Shown here: positions 1-7,163 of the stretch, in pieces
Layout of the letters: each line of letters begins with the position of its first letter
Numbering within the stretch: position 1 is the first letter of the stretch
Assembly (NCBI RefSeq): GCF_008124765.1
Contig: NZ_VNHS01000007.1
Span: 248,001 to 312,000, forward strand
DNA from: Paenibacillus methanolicus
Lineage (GTDB): Bacteria; Bacillota; Bacilli; Paenibacillales; Paenibacillaceae
Reading direction: 5' to 3'
DNA length: 64,000 nt
Program-made: the position numbers and the translations under genes
Notes under the pieces: model-generated
Database searches by the model: none
What the model saw: the letters and a program-made list of their open reading frames with translations, nothing else
Told to the model about the DNA's origin: nothing

Positions 1-672
1 TACTTGCAGTCGATCAAGGACGGCGCGCCGCCGAAGGCGATGACGGTGAAGCCGGGCGAGACGATCGAGGTGCTGCCGGAGCTGAGCAAGTATCCGATCA
101 AGCCGAACCAAGTCTTCTCGGCGTACGCGGATCTGTATTCGGACCAGGAGCTGTACTACTACGTGGTCGTCGTGGCCGCGGACAAGGATCCGAAAGCCGA
201 AATGCCGCTGTTGCCCGTCATGCCGCGCGACGGCAAGCATGTCCGCGGGACGTTCAATAACGCGAACCGGACGCTCCAGACGAGCGAGCTGCTGGGCCAG
301 CAGCCGGCCAAAATGACGTTCGGCGACGGCAAGCTGGACCCGTATCTGTTCGGCTACGACTACTCGAGCGGCGTGAACGAGCTGAATCTCGGCAACTTCG
401 GCGTCATGTACACGATGAAGCTCGATCGGGTCGCCCCCAATACGGTCATCGCGCTCAATCCGCGCGGCGGCATGTACACGGGCGCATTCCTGGTGAACGG
501 CGAGCTGGTCACGGTCACGAACAATTCCGTGCTGCTGAACAACAATGAAGCGGGCTTCCTGTACCGCACCGGCAGCACAGAGGAATCGGTCGAGATCAAG
601 TTCACGCTCGCGTCGGGCAGCTTCCTGCCGCTGGCCATGGTCTTCCTGCCGATGCCGGCGTACAAGAACTAG
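1..672 (+). CDS. C-terminal part of a secreted/surface protein, function unknown (partial at left edge)
   Basis: The reading frame is open from the first base of the window, so the gene begins upstream. About 223 residues are visible, ending in a TAG stop. The visible part is rich in beta-prone, Gly/Asn/Thr segments and has no catalytic motif I can name. The segment around residues 125-160 (LNLGNFGVMYTMKL, then LNPRGGMYTGAFLVNGE) resembles the C-terminal region of secreted proteins that carry copper-amine-oxidase-type stalk domains at the N-terminus in Paenibacillaceae. That would fit an extracytoplasmic protein, but the N-terminus is missing and this is only an inference. A strong intrinsic terminator follows 50 bp after the stop. 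Confidence 0.7.
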   Translation, partial: YLQSIKDGAPPKAMTVKPGETIEVLPELSKYPIKPNQVFSAYADLYSDQELYYYVVVVAADKDPKAEMPLLPVMPRDGKHVRGTFNNANRTLQTSELLGQQPAKMTFGDGKLDPYLFGYDYSSGVNELNLGNFGVMYTMKLDRVAPNTVIALNPRGGMYTGAFLVNGELVTVTNNSVLLNNNEAGFLYRTGSTEESVEIKFTLASGSFLPLAMVFLPMPAYKN

Positions 673-721
673 CAATGAAGGGTAGAGGCACTTATCCATC
701 CTGATTGAGATTATAAAAATG

Positions 722-761
722 ACGCCCAGCTCGTCCTTATGCGACGAACTGGGCGTTTTTT
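722..761 (+). terminator. Rho-independent terminator
   Basis: A 14-bp stem (acgcccag...ctgggcgt, one G-T wobble) with a 7-nt loop is followed by a run of six T. It terminates the gene ending at 672. The dispersed repeat at 779 begins 18 bp beyond it. Confidence 0.92.
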
Positions 762-778
762 AGATGTTCCCCGCACGC

Positions 779-916
779 ATGAAGCTTTATCCGCCAGGAC
801 AAAAGCGCACCCAACTCGAAGCCAACCACCGACCGCGAACAGACGTGTCAGCACGCAAAGGGGAGTCCAGAGGGCGAAGCCCTCTGGTCCCCCTCGGCGG
901 AGGGGGAAGGGGGAGG
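779..916 (+). repeat. Dispersed structured intergenic repeat, copy A
   Basis: First of three related copies (others at 17724 and 49527, same orientation). It has three successive hairpins. H1 is at 783-805 (gctttatcc/ggacaaaagc, imperfect). H2 is at 867-887, a perfect 9-bp stem ccagagggc/gccctctgg with loop gaa. H3 is at 889-906 (ccccctc/gaggggg, loop ggcg). A G-rich purine tail follows. Blocks shared by all copies include gaagctt, gaccgcgaac and gagtccagaggg. There are no terminal inverted repeats and no coding potential. Copy A lies between a terminator and the 3' end of manA. Confidence 0.85.
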
Positions 917-926
917 AAGAATACGA

Positions 927-1871
927 CTATTCGTGCGAGGTAATAAGCGTCAGCTCGCCGTCCAGCCCATAAGGCCCGAAGCCGGCCGGCAGGATAAGGT
1001 GGTCGCCTTTGCGCAGCGCATATTCGCCGTCTTGGACGTGGATAGAACCGCTGCCGGCTATGACGCTGACGAGGGTATAGCGCTCGTGGGCCGCTAGCTG
1101 CGCGCTGCCGTCTACGTCCCATTTCTCAACGGTGAAGAAGGAATTGGACACGAACGATTTCACGTTCAGGCCATCGCGCGTCTGCGTCTCGAACCCGGCG
1201 GGCTCATAGGCTTGCGGGACGGACGTGACGTCGATCGCTTTCTCCAAGTGCAGCTCGCGGAGGTTGCCGTCTTTGTCCCGGCGGTCGTAGTCGTACACCC
1301 GGTACGTTGTATCGGAGCTTTGCTGCGTCTCGAGCACGACGATGCCCTTGCCGAGCGCGTGAATCGTGCCGCTCGGGACATAGAAGAAGTCGCCCGGCTT
1401 GACGGGAATCTTCGTGAGCAGCGCGTCCCATTGGCCGTCTTGGATCATGCTCTCGAGCTCCGCCTTGGAGGACGCCTCGTGGCCGTAGATGATCGAGGCG
1501 CCGGGCTCGGCGTCCACGATGTACCAGCATTCCGTCTTGCCCAGCTCGCCCTGCTCGTGTTCCCCGGCGTAGGCGTCGTCCGGATGCACCTGGACCGACA
1601 GATCGTCCGAGGCGTCCAGCAGCTTGATCAGCAGCGGGAATACCGGTGACGCGGAGCGGAACAGCTCCGGATGCGAGGACCACAGCTCGCCTAGCGCCAT
1701 GCCTGCGTACAGGCCTTCCTTGACGACGCTCTGGCCGTTCGGATGGGCAGAGATAGCCCAGCATTCGCCGGTATGATCGCTCGGGATGGCATAGCCGAAC
1801 AGGTCGCTTAATTTGGTGCCGCCCCAGATTCGTTCTTGGAAGACGGGCTGCAAAAAGATCGGTTGATTCAT
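927..1871 (-). CDS. manA: Mannose-6-phosphate isomerase, class I
   Basis: Interconverts mannose-6-phosphate and fructose-6-phosphate in the cytoplasm using a bound zinc ion. The 314-aa length matches the short Bacillus-type ManA/Pmi family. Visible zinc-site residues are Gln94 and His96 in VQVHPDD, Glu114 in GKTECW and His171 in PSGTIHALG. The N-terminal ERIWGGTKL is also typical. The ATG at 1871 has an AAGGGAG ribosome binding site. The gene follows the ROK kinase with 22 bp between them, so the two are very probably co-transcribed, giving a hexose-phosphate module that could feed mannose from the window's GH38 enzyme into glycolysis. Confidence 0.95.
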   Translation of the reverse strand: MNQPIFLQPVFQERIWGGTKLSDLFGYAIPSDHTGECWAISAHPNGQSVVKEGLYAGMALGELWSSHPELFRSASPVFPLLIKLLDASDDLSVQVHPDDAYAGEHEQGELGKTECWYIVDAEPGASIIYGHEASSKAELESMIQDGQWDALLTKIPVKPGDFFYVPSGTIHALGKGIVVLETQQSSDTTYRVYDYDRRDKDGNLRELHLEKAIDVTSVPQAYEPAGFETQTRDGLNVKSFVSNSFFTVEKWDVDGSAQLAAHERYTLVSVIAGSGSIHVQDGEYALRKGDHLILPAGFGPYGLDGELTLITSHE

Positions 1872-1893
1872 GAGTTATAGCTCCCTTCGCGGA

Positions 1894-2811
1894 TTAATAG
1901 TGGGTCTGCACGAGCGCGGCGGCGCCGATCAAGCCGGCATCCTGATGAAGCGCGGCGGGGACGAGGGGCGTGCGCCGGCCGGATGGATTGAGCGCGTGCT
2001 CCCGGATATAGCCGCTCACCGCATCGAAGAGCGGCGCGCCGACCTGGGAGACGCCGCCGCCGATGACGATCAGCTCGGGATCGAACGTGTTGATCAGCGT
2101 GACGCAGCCGATGCCGATGTAGCGGAATACGCGCTGGACAAGCTGATCCATCGCCGCATCCCGACCGGAGAGCGCGAGCTCGAACGCTTCCTTCGTCGTA
2201 ACCGGACGACCGAGCATGACGCTGGCTTCCCTGGCGATCGCCGTCCCGGAAGCGATGTGCTCGAAGCATCCGCGCTGTCCGCAAGGGCAGTCGCCGCCGG
2301 CCGGATCGACGACCATATGCCCGATATCGCCGGCATTGCCGGTCGAGCCGGTAAGGAGGCGGCCATGGCTGTAGATTCCCGCCCCGATGCCGGTGCTGAT
2401 CGTCACGTAGACGAAATGGTCCGCGTCCTTGGCGGCGCCGGCCTGCTTCTCGGCGAGCGCCGCGGCCGTCGCGTCGTTCTCGAGCACGATTCGCGCGTCA
2501 TAATGGCGCTTGAACGCGTCCACGACCGGGAAACCCCACCATGCCCGGAGATTCGGCGGCTCCGCGATTTGGCCGAGCTTCGTGTTCAGCGGTCCCGGCG
2601 CGCCGATGCCGATGCCTTGAAGGTCGGCAGGAAGCAGCTCCTTCTCGGCCATGAGCCGATTGGCGGCTTCGGCGATCCGGTCTACCATGTCGTACGGCGA
2701 GATCGTAAGATCCGTGGGCAGCGAAGTTGTGGCGAGCACCGCTCCGTCCGAAGCGACGAGGCCAATGGCGGTCTTGGTGCCGCCGATGTCAATGCCGATG
2801 GCAGCTTGCAT
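1894..2811 (-). CDS. ROK-family sugar kinase (glucokinase/fructokinase type)
   Basis: ATP-dependent phosphorylation of a hexose is the expected role. The N-terminal DIGGTKTAIG (residues 8-17) is the phosphate-binding loop. The catalytic aspartate is Asp113 in LENDATAA. The zinc motif CPCGQRGCFE spans residues 175-184, which puts it in the true-kinase branch of ROK proteins rather than the helix-turn-helix repressors, and no N-terminal HTH is present. Length of 305 aa is normal. The start has a GAGGAGG site. It is first in a two-gene operon with manA and divergent from a LacI-type regulator, so glucose, fructose or mannose are all plausible substrates. Confidence 0.93.
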   Translation of the reverse strand: MQAAIGIDIGGTKTAIGLVASDGAVLATTSLPTDLTISPYDMVDRIAEAANRLMAEKELLPADLQGIGIGAPGPLNTKLGQIAEPPNLRAWWGFPVVDAFKRHYDARIVLENDATAAALAEKQAGAAKDADHFVYVTISTGIGAGIYSHGRLLTGSTGNAGDIGHMVVDPAGGDCPCGQRGCFEHIASGTAIAREASVMLGRPVTTKEAFELALSGRDAAMDQLVQRVFRYIGIGCVTLINTFDPELIVIGGGVSQVGAPLFDAVSGYIREHALNPSGRRTPLVPAALHQDAGLIGAAALVQTHY

Positions 2812-2845
2812 AAGTTCGTTCCTCCTCGAATCATTCTGTCGTAAC

Positions 2846-2899
2846 TTGACAAACTTGACAAAAAGTAATCGTGTAAAGTAAAATTACGATAAGTTTATC
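2846..2899 (+). promoter_or_regulatory. Promoter and candidate operator of the LacI-type gene
   Basis: A -35 TTGACA at 2855-2860 and a -10 TAAAAT at 2879-2884 are separated by 18 bp. A second TTGACA lies at 2846. Just downstream, 2888-2899 reads gataagtttatc, an interrupted palindrome (gataa/ttatc). Its position between -10 and start codon suits autorepression by the LacI-family protein and perhaps control of the divergent ROK-manA pair. Confidence 0.55.
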
Positions 2900-2925
2900 A
2901 CGGTTCGGAAGGAATGAAAAGACGA

Positions 2926-3954
2926 ATGGCGCGCAAAAAAAAGGTGTCTATGCAAGATATCGCGGATCGGCTGAATATTTCGAAGAACGCCGTCTCGCTC
3001 GCGCTCCAGGACAAGAAGGGCGTCGGCGACGAGATGCGGTACCGCGTGCTGCAGACGGCGAAGGAGCTTGGTTACGGCATCTATGCCGAGAAGCCCGCAT
3101 CGGGCGGGAACGTGCTCGTCCTCGTGCCGGAGCGGATCATGAGCTATCAGGACAACGACCATTTCCAGTTCTTCCACGACATGATCTGGGGACTGGAGAA
3201 GAGCATCCGCAAGCGGGGACGCAATGCCGTCATCGCGCCGATCGACGCCGAGATGGAGTCCGCTCTTCAACTGCCGCGGCATTGCGGGGAGATCGCGTAC
3301 GAGGGCATCATTCTGTTCGGCATCGTGAACCAATCCTACGCGGAGCTGGTCTGGAAGCTCGATACGCCGCTTGTCATGCTGGATTCGTATCACCGAGGGC
3401 TGCCTTGTCCGGTCGTGGCGTCGGCGAACGTCGAAGGCGCCGGCGAAGCCGTGCGGACGCTCATCCGCAACGGTCACCGCAGCATCGGGTTCATCGGTCC
3501 GGCCAACTTGACGACCAGCCACGAGGAGCGATGGCTCGGCTATTGGACCGCCATGCAGGAGCACGGGCTGCCGATCGATCCGCAGAAGGTGCTGGTCCGT
3601 TCGGCGGGCTTCGGCGACACGGAGCGGGACATCGAGGACTTCTTGGACCGCACGGGCGGGATGCCGACGGCGTTCTTCTGCGGCAACGACCGGATCGCGT
3701 ATTTGTTGGCCAGACAACTTCGGAAGCGCAGGCTGCGCATTCCGGAGGAGGTGTCGATCGTCGGCTTCGATGATCTGCGTTACGAGGAAGACGAAGGGAT
3801 TGCGATGACGACGATGCGGGTAGATAAGGAGCGCATGTGCGAAGCGGCCGCCGATCTGCTGCTGTCGCTCAAGGAACCATGCCGGGAGATGCTGCGCTTA
3901 TACGTGCAGCCGAAGCTGGTGGAGCGCAATTCCGTGCGGCGCATCGGTATCTAG
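2926..3954 (+). CDS. LacI-family transcriptional regulator
   Basis: The N-terminal helix-turn-helix (VSMQDIADRLNISKNAVSLA, about residues 5-24) is the LacI type. It is followed by a periplasmic-binding-protein-like sugar-sensing domain with the typical NGHRSIGFIG block and the C-terminal EVSIVGFDDL. An in-frame ATG exists at 2914, but the ribosome binding site GGAAGGA touches it. The ATG at 2926 gives a family-typical MARKKKV start and workable spacing, so I prefer it (342 aa). It is divergent from the ROK kinase and manA, which it probably controls in response to a sugar. Confidence 0.92.
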   Translation: MARKKKVSMQDIADRLNISKNAVSLALQDKKGVGDEMRYRVLQTAKELGYGIYAEKPASGGNVLVLVPERIMSYQDNDHFQFFHDMIWGLEKSIRKRGRNAVIAPIDAEMESALQLPRHCGEIAYEGIILFGIVNQSYAELVWKLDTPLVMLDSYHRGLPCPVVASANVEGAGEAVRTLIRNGHRSIGFIGPANLTTSHEERWLGYWTAMQEHGLPIDPQKVLVRSAGFGDTERDIEDFLDRTGGMPTAFFCGNDRIAYLLARQLRKRRLRIPEEVSIVGFDDLRYEEDEGIAMTTMRVDKERMCEAAADLLLSLKEPCREMLRLYVQPKLVERNSVRRIGI

Positions 3955-4236
3955 AACCGGGCGTCGCCGCTTTTACGACAAATTCGCTTTCGTTCGCGCA
4001 TCGTTCTGTTTCAGGCTTGTCCGAGCGGGTTAATAGTAGTCAAGTGGGAAGTGGTTAAAGAAACACCGTCAGGAGCACATGACGCTACGCGTCATTCCGA
4101 AAGGTTGTTGATTTCCAATGAGCCCAACATTAAGAAAGACGAAACGGTCGAGATTTCTTCGATACTTTTCCGGTAAGGCACCCTAGCAGTTGGAAAATAG
4201 CTTGTTAAGCCGTCATTGATTACGCTTCCCACTAAC

Positions 4237-4270
4237 AAAGGCTCCGCGACCTTAAGGTTGCGGAGCCTTT
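4237..4270. terminator. Hairpin terminator, possibly bidirectional
   Basis: A 15-bp stem aaaggctccgcgacc/ggttgcggagccttt (one wobble pair) with a ttaa loop. The T tract is short on both strands. It sits alone in the 509-bp gap between the LacI gene and the GH5 gene. Otherwise the gap holds only a small hairpin near 4080-4096 and a promoter-like pair at 4371-4400. Confidence 0.7.
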
Positions 4271-4370
4271 CCTGTGCGTACCTATCGAGATGCGTTTCGC
4301 GCTTACCGTCCGCCAACCCTTGCGCCGCCTCTCATCCAAAATAATCGCACCTTACCTGAAATCCCCTCCC

Positions 4371-4400
4371 TTACGGTCGCGTCCTCGCCCGTCATATAAT
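4371..4400 (+). promoter_or_regulatory. Possible sigma-A promoter of the GH5 gene
   Basis: A perfect -10 TATAAT at 4395-4400 is preceded by TTACGG at 4371-4376 with an 18-bp spacer, 63 bp before the GH5 start. The -35 is weak. Confidence 0.4.
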
Positions 4401-4463
4401 CGAAGCGCATGTACCAAAGGCAACCCCGATATCCACTCATTTCGCATAAAGGGTGATTAGACG

Positions 4464-6086
4464 ATGAACGAGAAATTCAGCAGGTCGAGAGTGAAGGGAT
4501 TTCTGCGGACGGAAGGCCGTAAGATCGTGAACGAGGACGGCGAGGAGGTGCTGCTGGCCGGCTGGGGCTTAGGCAACTGGCTGCTGCCGGAGGGCTATAT
4601 GTGGACCGCGCACAACAGCCGGTTCGACCGCCCGCGCCGCATCGAAGCGGTCATTCGCGAGCTGACGGGCAGCGCGTACGCCGAGCGGTTCTGGTCGGAA
4701 TTCCGCGAGCATTACGTGACCCGCGAAGATATACGGGCGATGGCCGAGCAGGGCTACAATTCGGTCCGCATTCCGATCAACTGGCGCCTGCTGATGGAGG
4801 ATGAGCCGGGCATCGCCTGGATTGAGGAAGGCTTCCGGCTGATCGACCGCTGTCTGGATTGGTGCGAGGAGTTCAAGCTGTACGCGTTCTTGGATCTGCA
4901 CGGCGCGCCGGGCGGCCAGACCGGAGCGAATATCGACGACTCGATCGACGACGTGCCGCGTCTGTTCACCGATGCGGACAGTTGGGACAAAGGCATCCGC
5001 TTGTGGGAAGCGCTCGCCGAGCGTTATAAGGACCGCTGGATCGTGGGCGGGTACGACCTGCTCAACGAGCCGCTCAAACAGACGTACGGCGGCGAGAAGA
5101 GCGTCGACTACCTCGTGCCGAAGCTCATCCAATTCTACGAGGAAGCGATTGCCGCCATACGCGCCATCGATCCGCTGCACATGCTCTCGATCGAAGGCCA
5201 TCATTGGGCGACGAATACGAGCATTTTCTACAAACGCTACGACGATAACATGCACGTTCATTTTCACCGGTACGCATGTCTGCCGGACATCTCCGCCTAC
5301 GAGGAATTCCTTGCGTTGTCGGAGCGACTGAACATGCCGCTCTGGCTCGGCGAGACGGGCGAGAACGTGACGGAGTGGTTCGCGGCGATGTATCCGCTGG
5401 CGGCCGATCTGAACATCGGGTATAACTTGTGGCCGTGGAAGAAAATGAACTGCGCCAACTCGCCCTATTCGATTCCGCTGCCGGACGGCTGGGATAAGAT
5501 CATGGACTACACCAAAGGCGGCGTCCATCCGGGGTATGAGCAGTCGCGCGCGATACTCGATCAATACCTGGCGAACATCAAGCTTGCGAATTGCGTCTAC
5601 AATGGCGAAGTCGCCGCGGCAGTCTTCCGCAGGCCGGGCTGCACCGTCCGCGCGACCGATTTCGACGAGCTGCCGGGGCGAGGGGAAGCCTACAGCGGGC
5701 TGCGCGCCGAAGGCAATCCGTACCGGTACCGGTCGAAGACCGGCATGCGCATCGTGGAGGATACGCCGATCGAGCAGCTGGAGAAACGCTTCTTCTTCGA
5801 CGTGCTGTGGGACCGGTTCCTGCTGGAGATGGGGCAGGAGGAATTCGCGGTCTATTCCATCAACGACACGTCGGCAGGCAGCACGGTCGCCTTCGATTAC
5901 CGCTGCCTGGAGCCGGCGGAAGTGTCGGTTGCGCAGGACGGGCGCGAGCTGTGCAAGCTGACGCTTGAACCAAACGACGGGAAGCGGCGGTCGGCCGCGA
6001 TTCCGCTGCAGGCGAGCAGCGAATCGACCGTTCGAATCGCCGTCCTGTCGGGCACGGTGCAGCTCGAGCGGATTCATTTTAACTAG
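4464..6086 (+). CDS. Glycoside hydrolase family 5 protein (beta-glucanase/glucosidase type)
   Basis: A retaining beta-glycosidase with a (beta/alpha)8 catalytic domain in residues 15-370 and a beta-rich C-terminal extension to 540. The acid/base glutamate is Glu202 in DLLNEPL and the nucleophile is Glu297 in LWLGETGEN. The block NSVRIPINWRLL (99-110) and FLDLHGAPGGQTG (142-154) are typical of GH5 exo-1,3-beta-glucanase-like and related subfamilies. No signal peptide is present, so it is probably intracellular and acts on imported oligosaccharides or aryl-glucosides. The ATG has an AAAGGGTGA site. It appears to be a single-gene unit. The exact substrate cannot be told from motifs. Confidence 0.9.
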   Translation: MNEKFSRSRVKGFLRTEGRKIVNEDGEEVLLAGWGLGNWLLPEGYMWTAHNSRFDRPRRIEAVIRELTGSAYAERFWSEFREHYVTREDIRAMAEQGYNSVRIPINWRLLMEDEPGIAWIEEGFRLIDRCLDWCEEFKLYAFLDLHGAPGGQTGANIDDSIDDVPRLFTDADSWDKGIRLWEALAERYKDRWIVGGYDLLNEPLKQTYGGEKSVDYLVPKLIQFYEEAIAAIRAIDPLHMLSIEGHHWATNTSIFYKRYDDNMHVHFHRYACLPDISAYEEFLALSERLNMPLWLGETGENVTEWFAAMYPLAADLNIGYNLWPWKKMNCANSPYSIPLPDGWDKIMDYTKGGVHPGYEQSRAILDQYLANIKLANCVYNGEVAAAVFRRPGCTVRATDFDELPGRGEAYSGLRAEGNPYRYRSKTGMRIVEDTPIEQLEKRFFFDVLWDRFLLEMGQEEFAVYSINDTSAGSTVAFDYRCLEPAEVSVAQDGRELCKLTLEPNDGKRRSAAIPLQASSESTVRIAVLSGTVQLERIHFN

Positions 6087-6163
6087 CGACTAAAGTCGGC
6101 GGGACGTGGAGAGGGAGCAGGCTGCAGCGGCAGTTTGCTCCCTTTTGCGCGCGGAAGGAGAGG

Positions 6164-6193
6164 TTTACAGCTCGCCGCGGGGATGCGTATGAT
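6164..6193 (+). promoter_or_regulatory. Sigma-A-type promoter
   Basis: TTTACA (6164-6169), an 18-bp spacer, then TATGAT (6188-6193) followed by AGGGA. The same -35, spacer and gcgtatgatagg block recurs at 25911-25940. It lies 85 bp before the acetyltransferase start. Confidence 0.65.
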
Positions 6194-6278
6194 AGGGACA
6201 ACGCGTCAGGGCGGGTAAGCCGGGCGCTTGATGGGATGCGAAAGCGGGGCATATGGACAGGAAAGGCGGGAATGCGGC

Positions 6279-7073
6279 ATGATGCAGGCAATTGCGTGCA
6301 AGCTTGAAGAGGCGCGTATGCTGCTCGATGAGTGGATTGGAGGGCTAGCTTCGCCGTTCGACTCGTTCCTGGAATCGTACATTCGGGATTCGGCGTTCTA
6401 CTTGCTTCAGACCGGCGAAGGGGAACAAGCGGGCTATTACGCGATTCACGACCAAGAACGATTGACGCAATTTTATATGAGACCGGCGTACCTCATGCAC
6501 GCGCAACGCGTGTTCGGGGACGTGCTGGAGCGACATGCGATCGCGTCCCTCTTCGTGCAGACTAGCGACGAGCTGCTGCTCAGTCTGGCGCTGGACCGGG
6601 ATTTGACGATTCATAAGCAGGCGTATTTCTTCCAGGATGCGGGCGCGGCGATCGAAGGGGAAGGACTGGCGGAAGGCGCGACGTTCCGCCAAGCCGTCTT
6701 GACGGATGCGGACGCGATGAGGCAGGTTGGCGGCGATTTCCTCGACGCGTACGAGCGGCGTATCGAGAACGGCGAGCTGTTCGCGTACGAGCGGGACGGC
6801 ATGCTGCTCGGCATCGGGATCGTCGAGAAGTCCGGCTTGCTCGAAGGCGCGGCCAGCATCGGGATGTTCGCGAACGAGGCGTACAGGCGGCAGGGAATTG
6901 GCCGGACCGTCATTACGGAGCTCATGCGCTGGTGCAGGGCGAACGGAATACGTCCGCTCAGCGGTTGCTGGTATTACAACGAGGCGTCTAAGCGAACGCT
7001 GGAGCGCGCCGGTATGGCGACCAAGACGCGGCTGCTGCATGTGGAAGTCGGCGGCGGCGCGACCGGCGATTAG
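6279..7073 (+). CDS. GNAT-family N-acetyltransferase
   Basis: A two-part protein of 264 aa. The N-terminal half (about 1-120) is divergent and unassigned. The C-terminal GNAT domain contains the acetyl-CoA loop EAYRRQGIGRTVITELM and the late segment YNEASKRTLERAGM, which is the usual end of GNAT domains. In-frame ATGs occur at 6228, 6279 and 6282. A purine-rich aggaaaggcggg stretch favours 6279/6282. It is monocistronic, between a promoter at 6164 and a strong terminator at 7128. The substrate is unknown. Confidence 0.85.
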   Translation: MMQAIACKLEEARMLLDEWIGGLASPFDSFLESYIRDSAFYLLQTGEGEQAGYYAIHDQERLTQFYMRPAYLMHAQRVFGDVLERHAIASLFVQTSDELLLSLALDRDLTIHKQAYFFQDAGAAIEGEGLAEGATFRQAVLTDADAMRQVGGDFLDAYERRIENGELFAYERDGMLLGIGIVEKSGLLEGAASIGMFANEAYRRQGIGRTVITELMRWCRANGIRPLSGCWYYNEASKRTLERAGMATKTRLLHVEVGGGATGD

Positions 7074-7127
7074 CGGGAGGTCCAGGGAGAGATCGGGCGC
7101 CTGTTCCGGAAGGTCCGTTCGCAAACG

Positions 7128-7157
7128 AAAGGAGAAGGCGCGCGGCCTTCTCCTTTT
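7128..7157 (+). terminator. Rho-independent terminator
   Basis: A perfect 12-bp stem aaaggagaaggc/gccttctccttt with a 5-nt loop ends in TTTT. It serves the acetyltransferase and may also help stop the convergent protease gene, whose stop codon is only 7 bp away. Confidence 0.85.
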
Positions 7158-7163
7158 GGCGTT

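Noticed and set aside
787..1122. Arg-rich frames over the 779-916 repeat and manA end (similar ones at 17654-17905 and 49469-49684)
   Set aside because: Their similarity to each other comes from the structured repeat. Arg/Pro/Gly-rich composition and lack of start signals indicate spurious frames.
4092..4316. 74-codon minus-strand frame between lacI-type gene and GH5
   Set aside because: Contains the terminator stem at 4237-4270 and has no usable ribosome binding site.
4569..6077. 502-codon open frame antisense to the GH5 gene
   Set aside because: Product is Arg/Ala/Val-rich without domains. It mirrors the GH5 codons in a GC-rich gene and has no ribosome binding site. GH5 has clear catalytic motifs.
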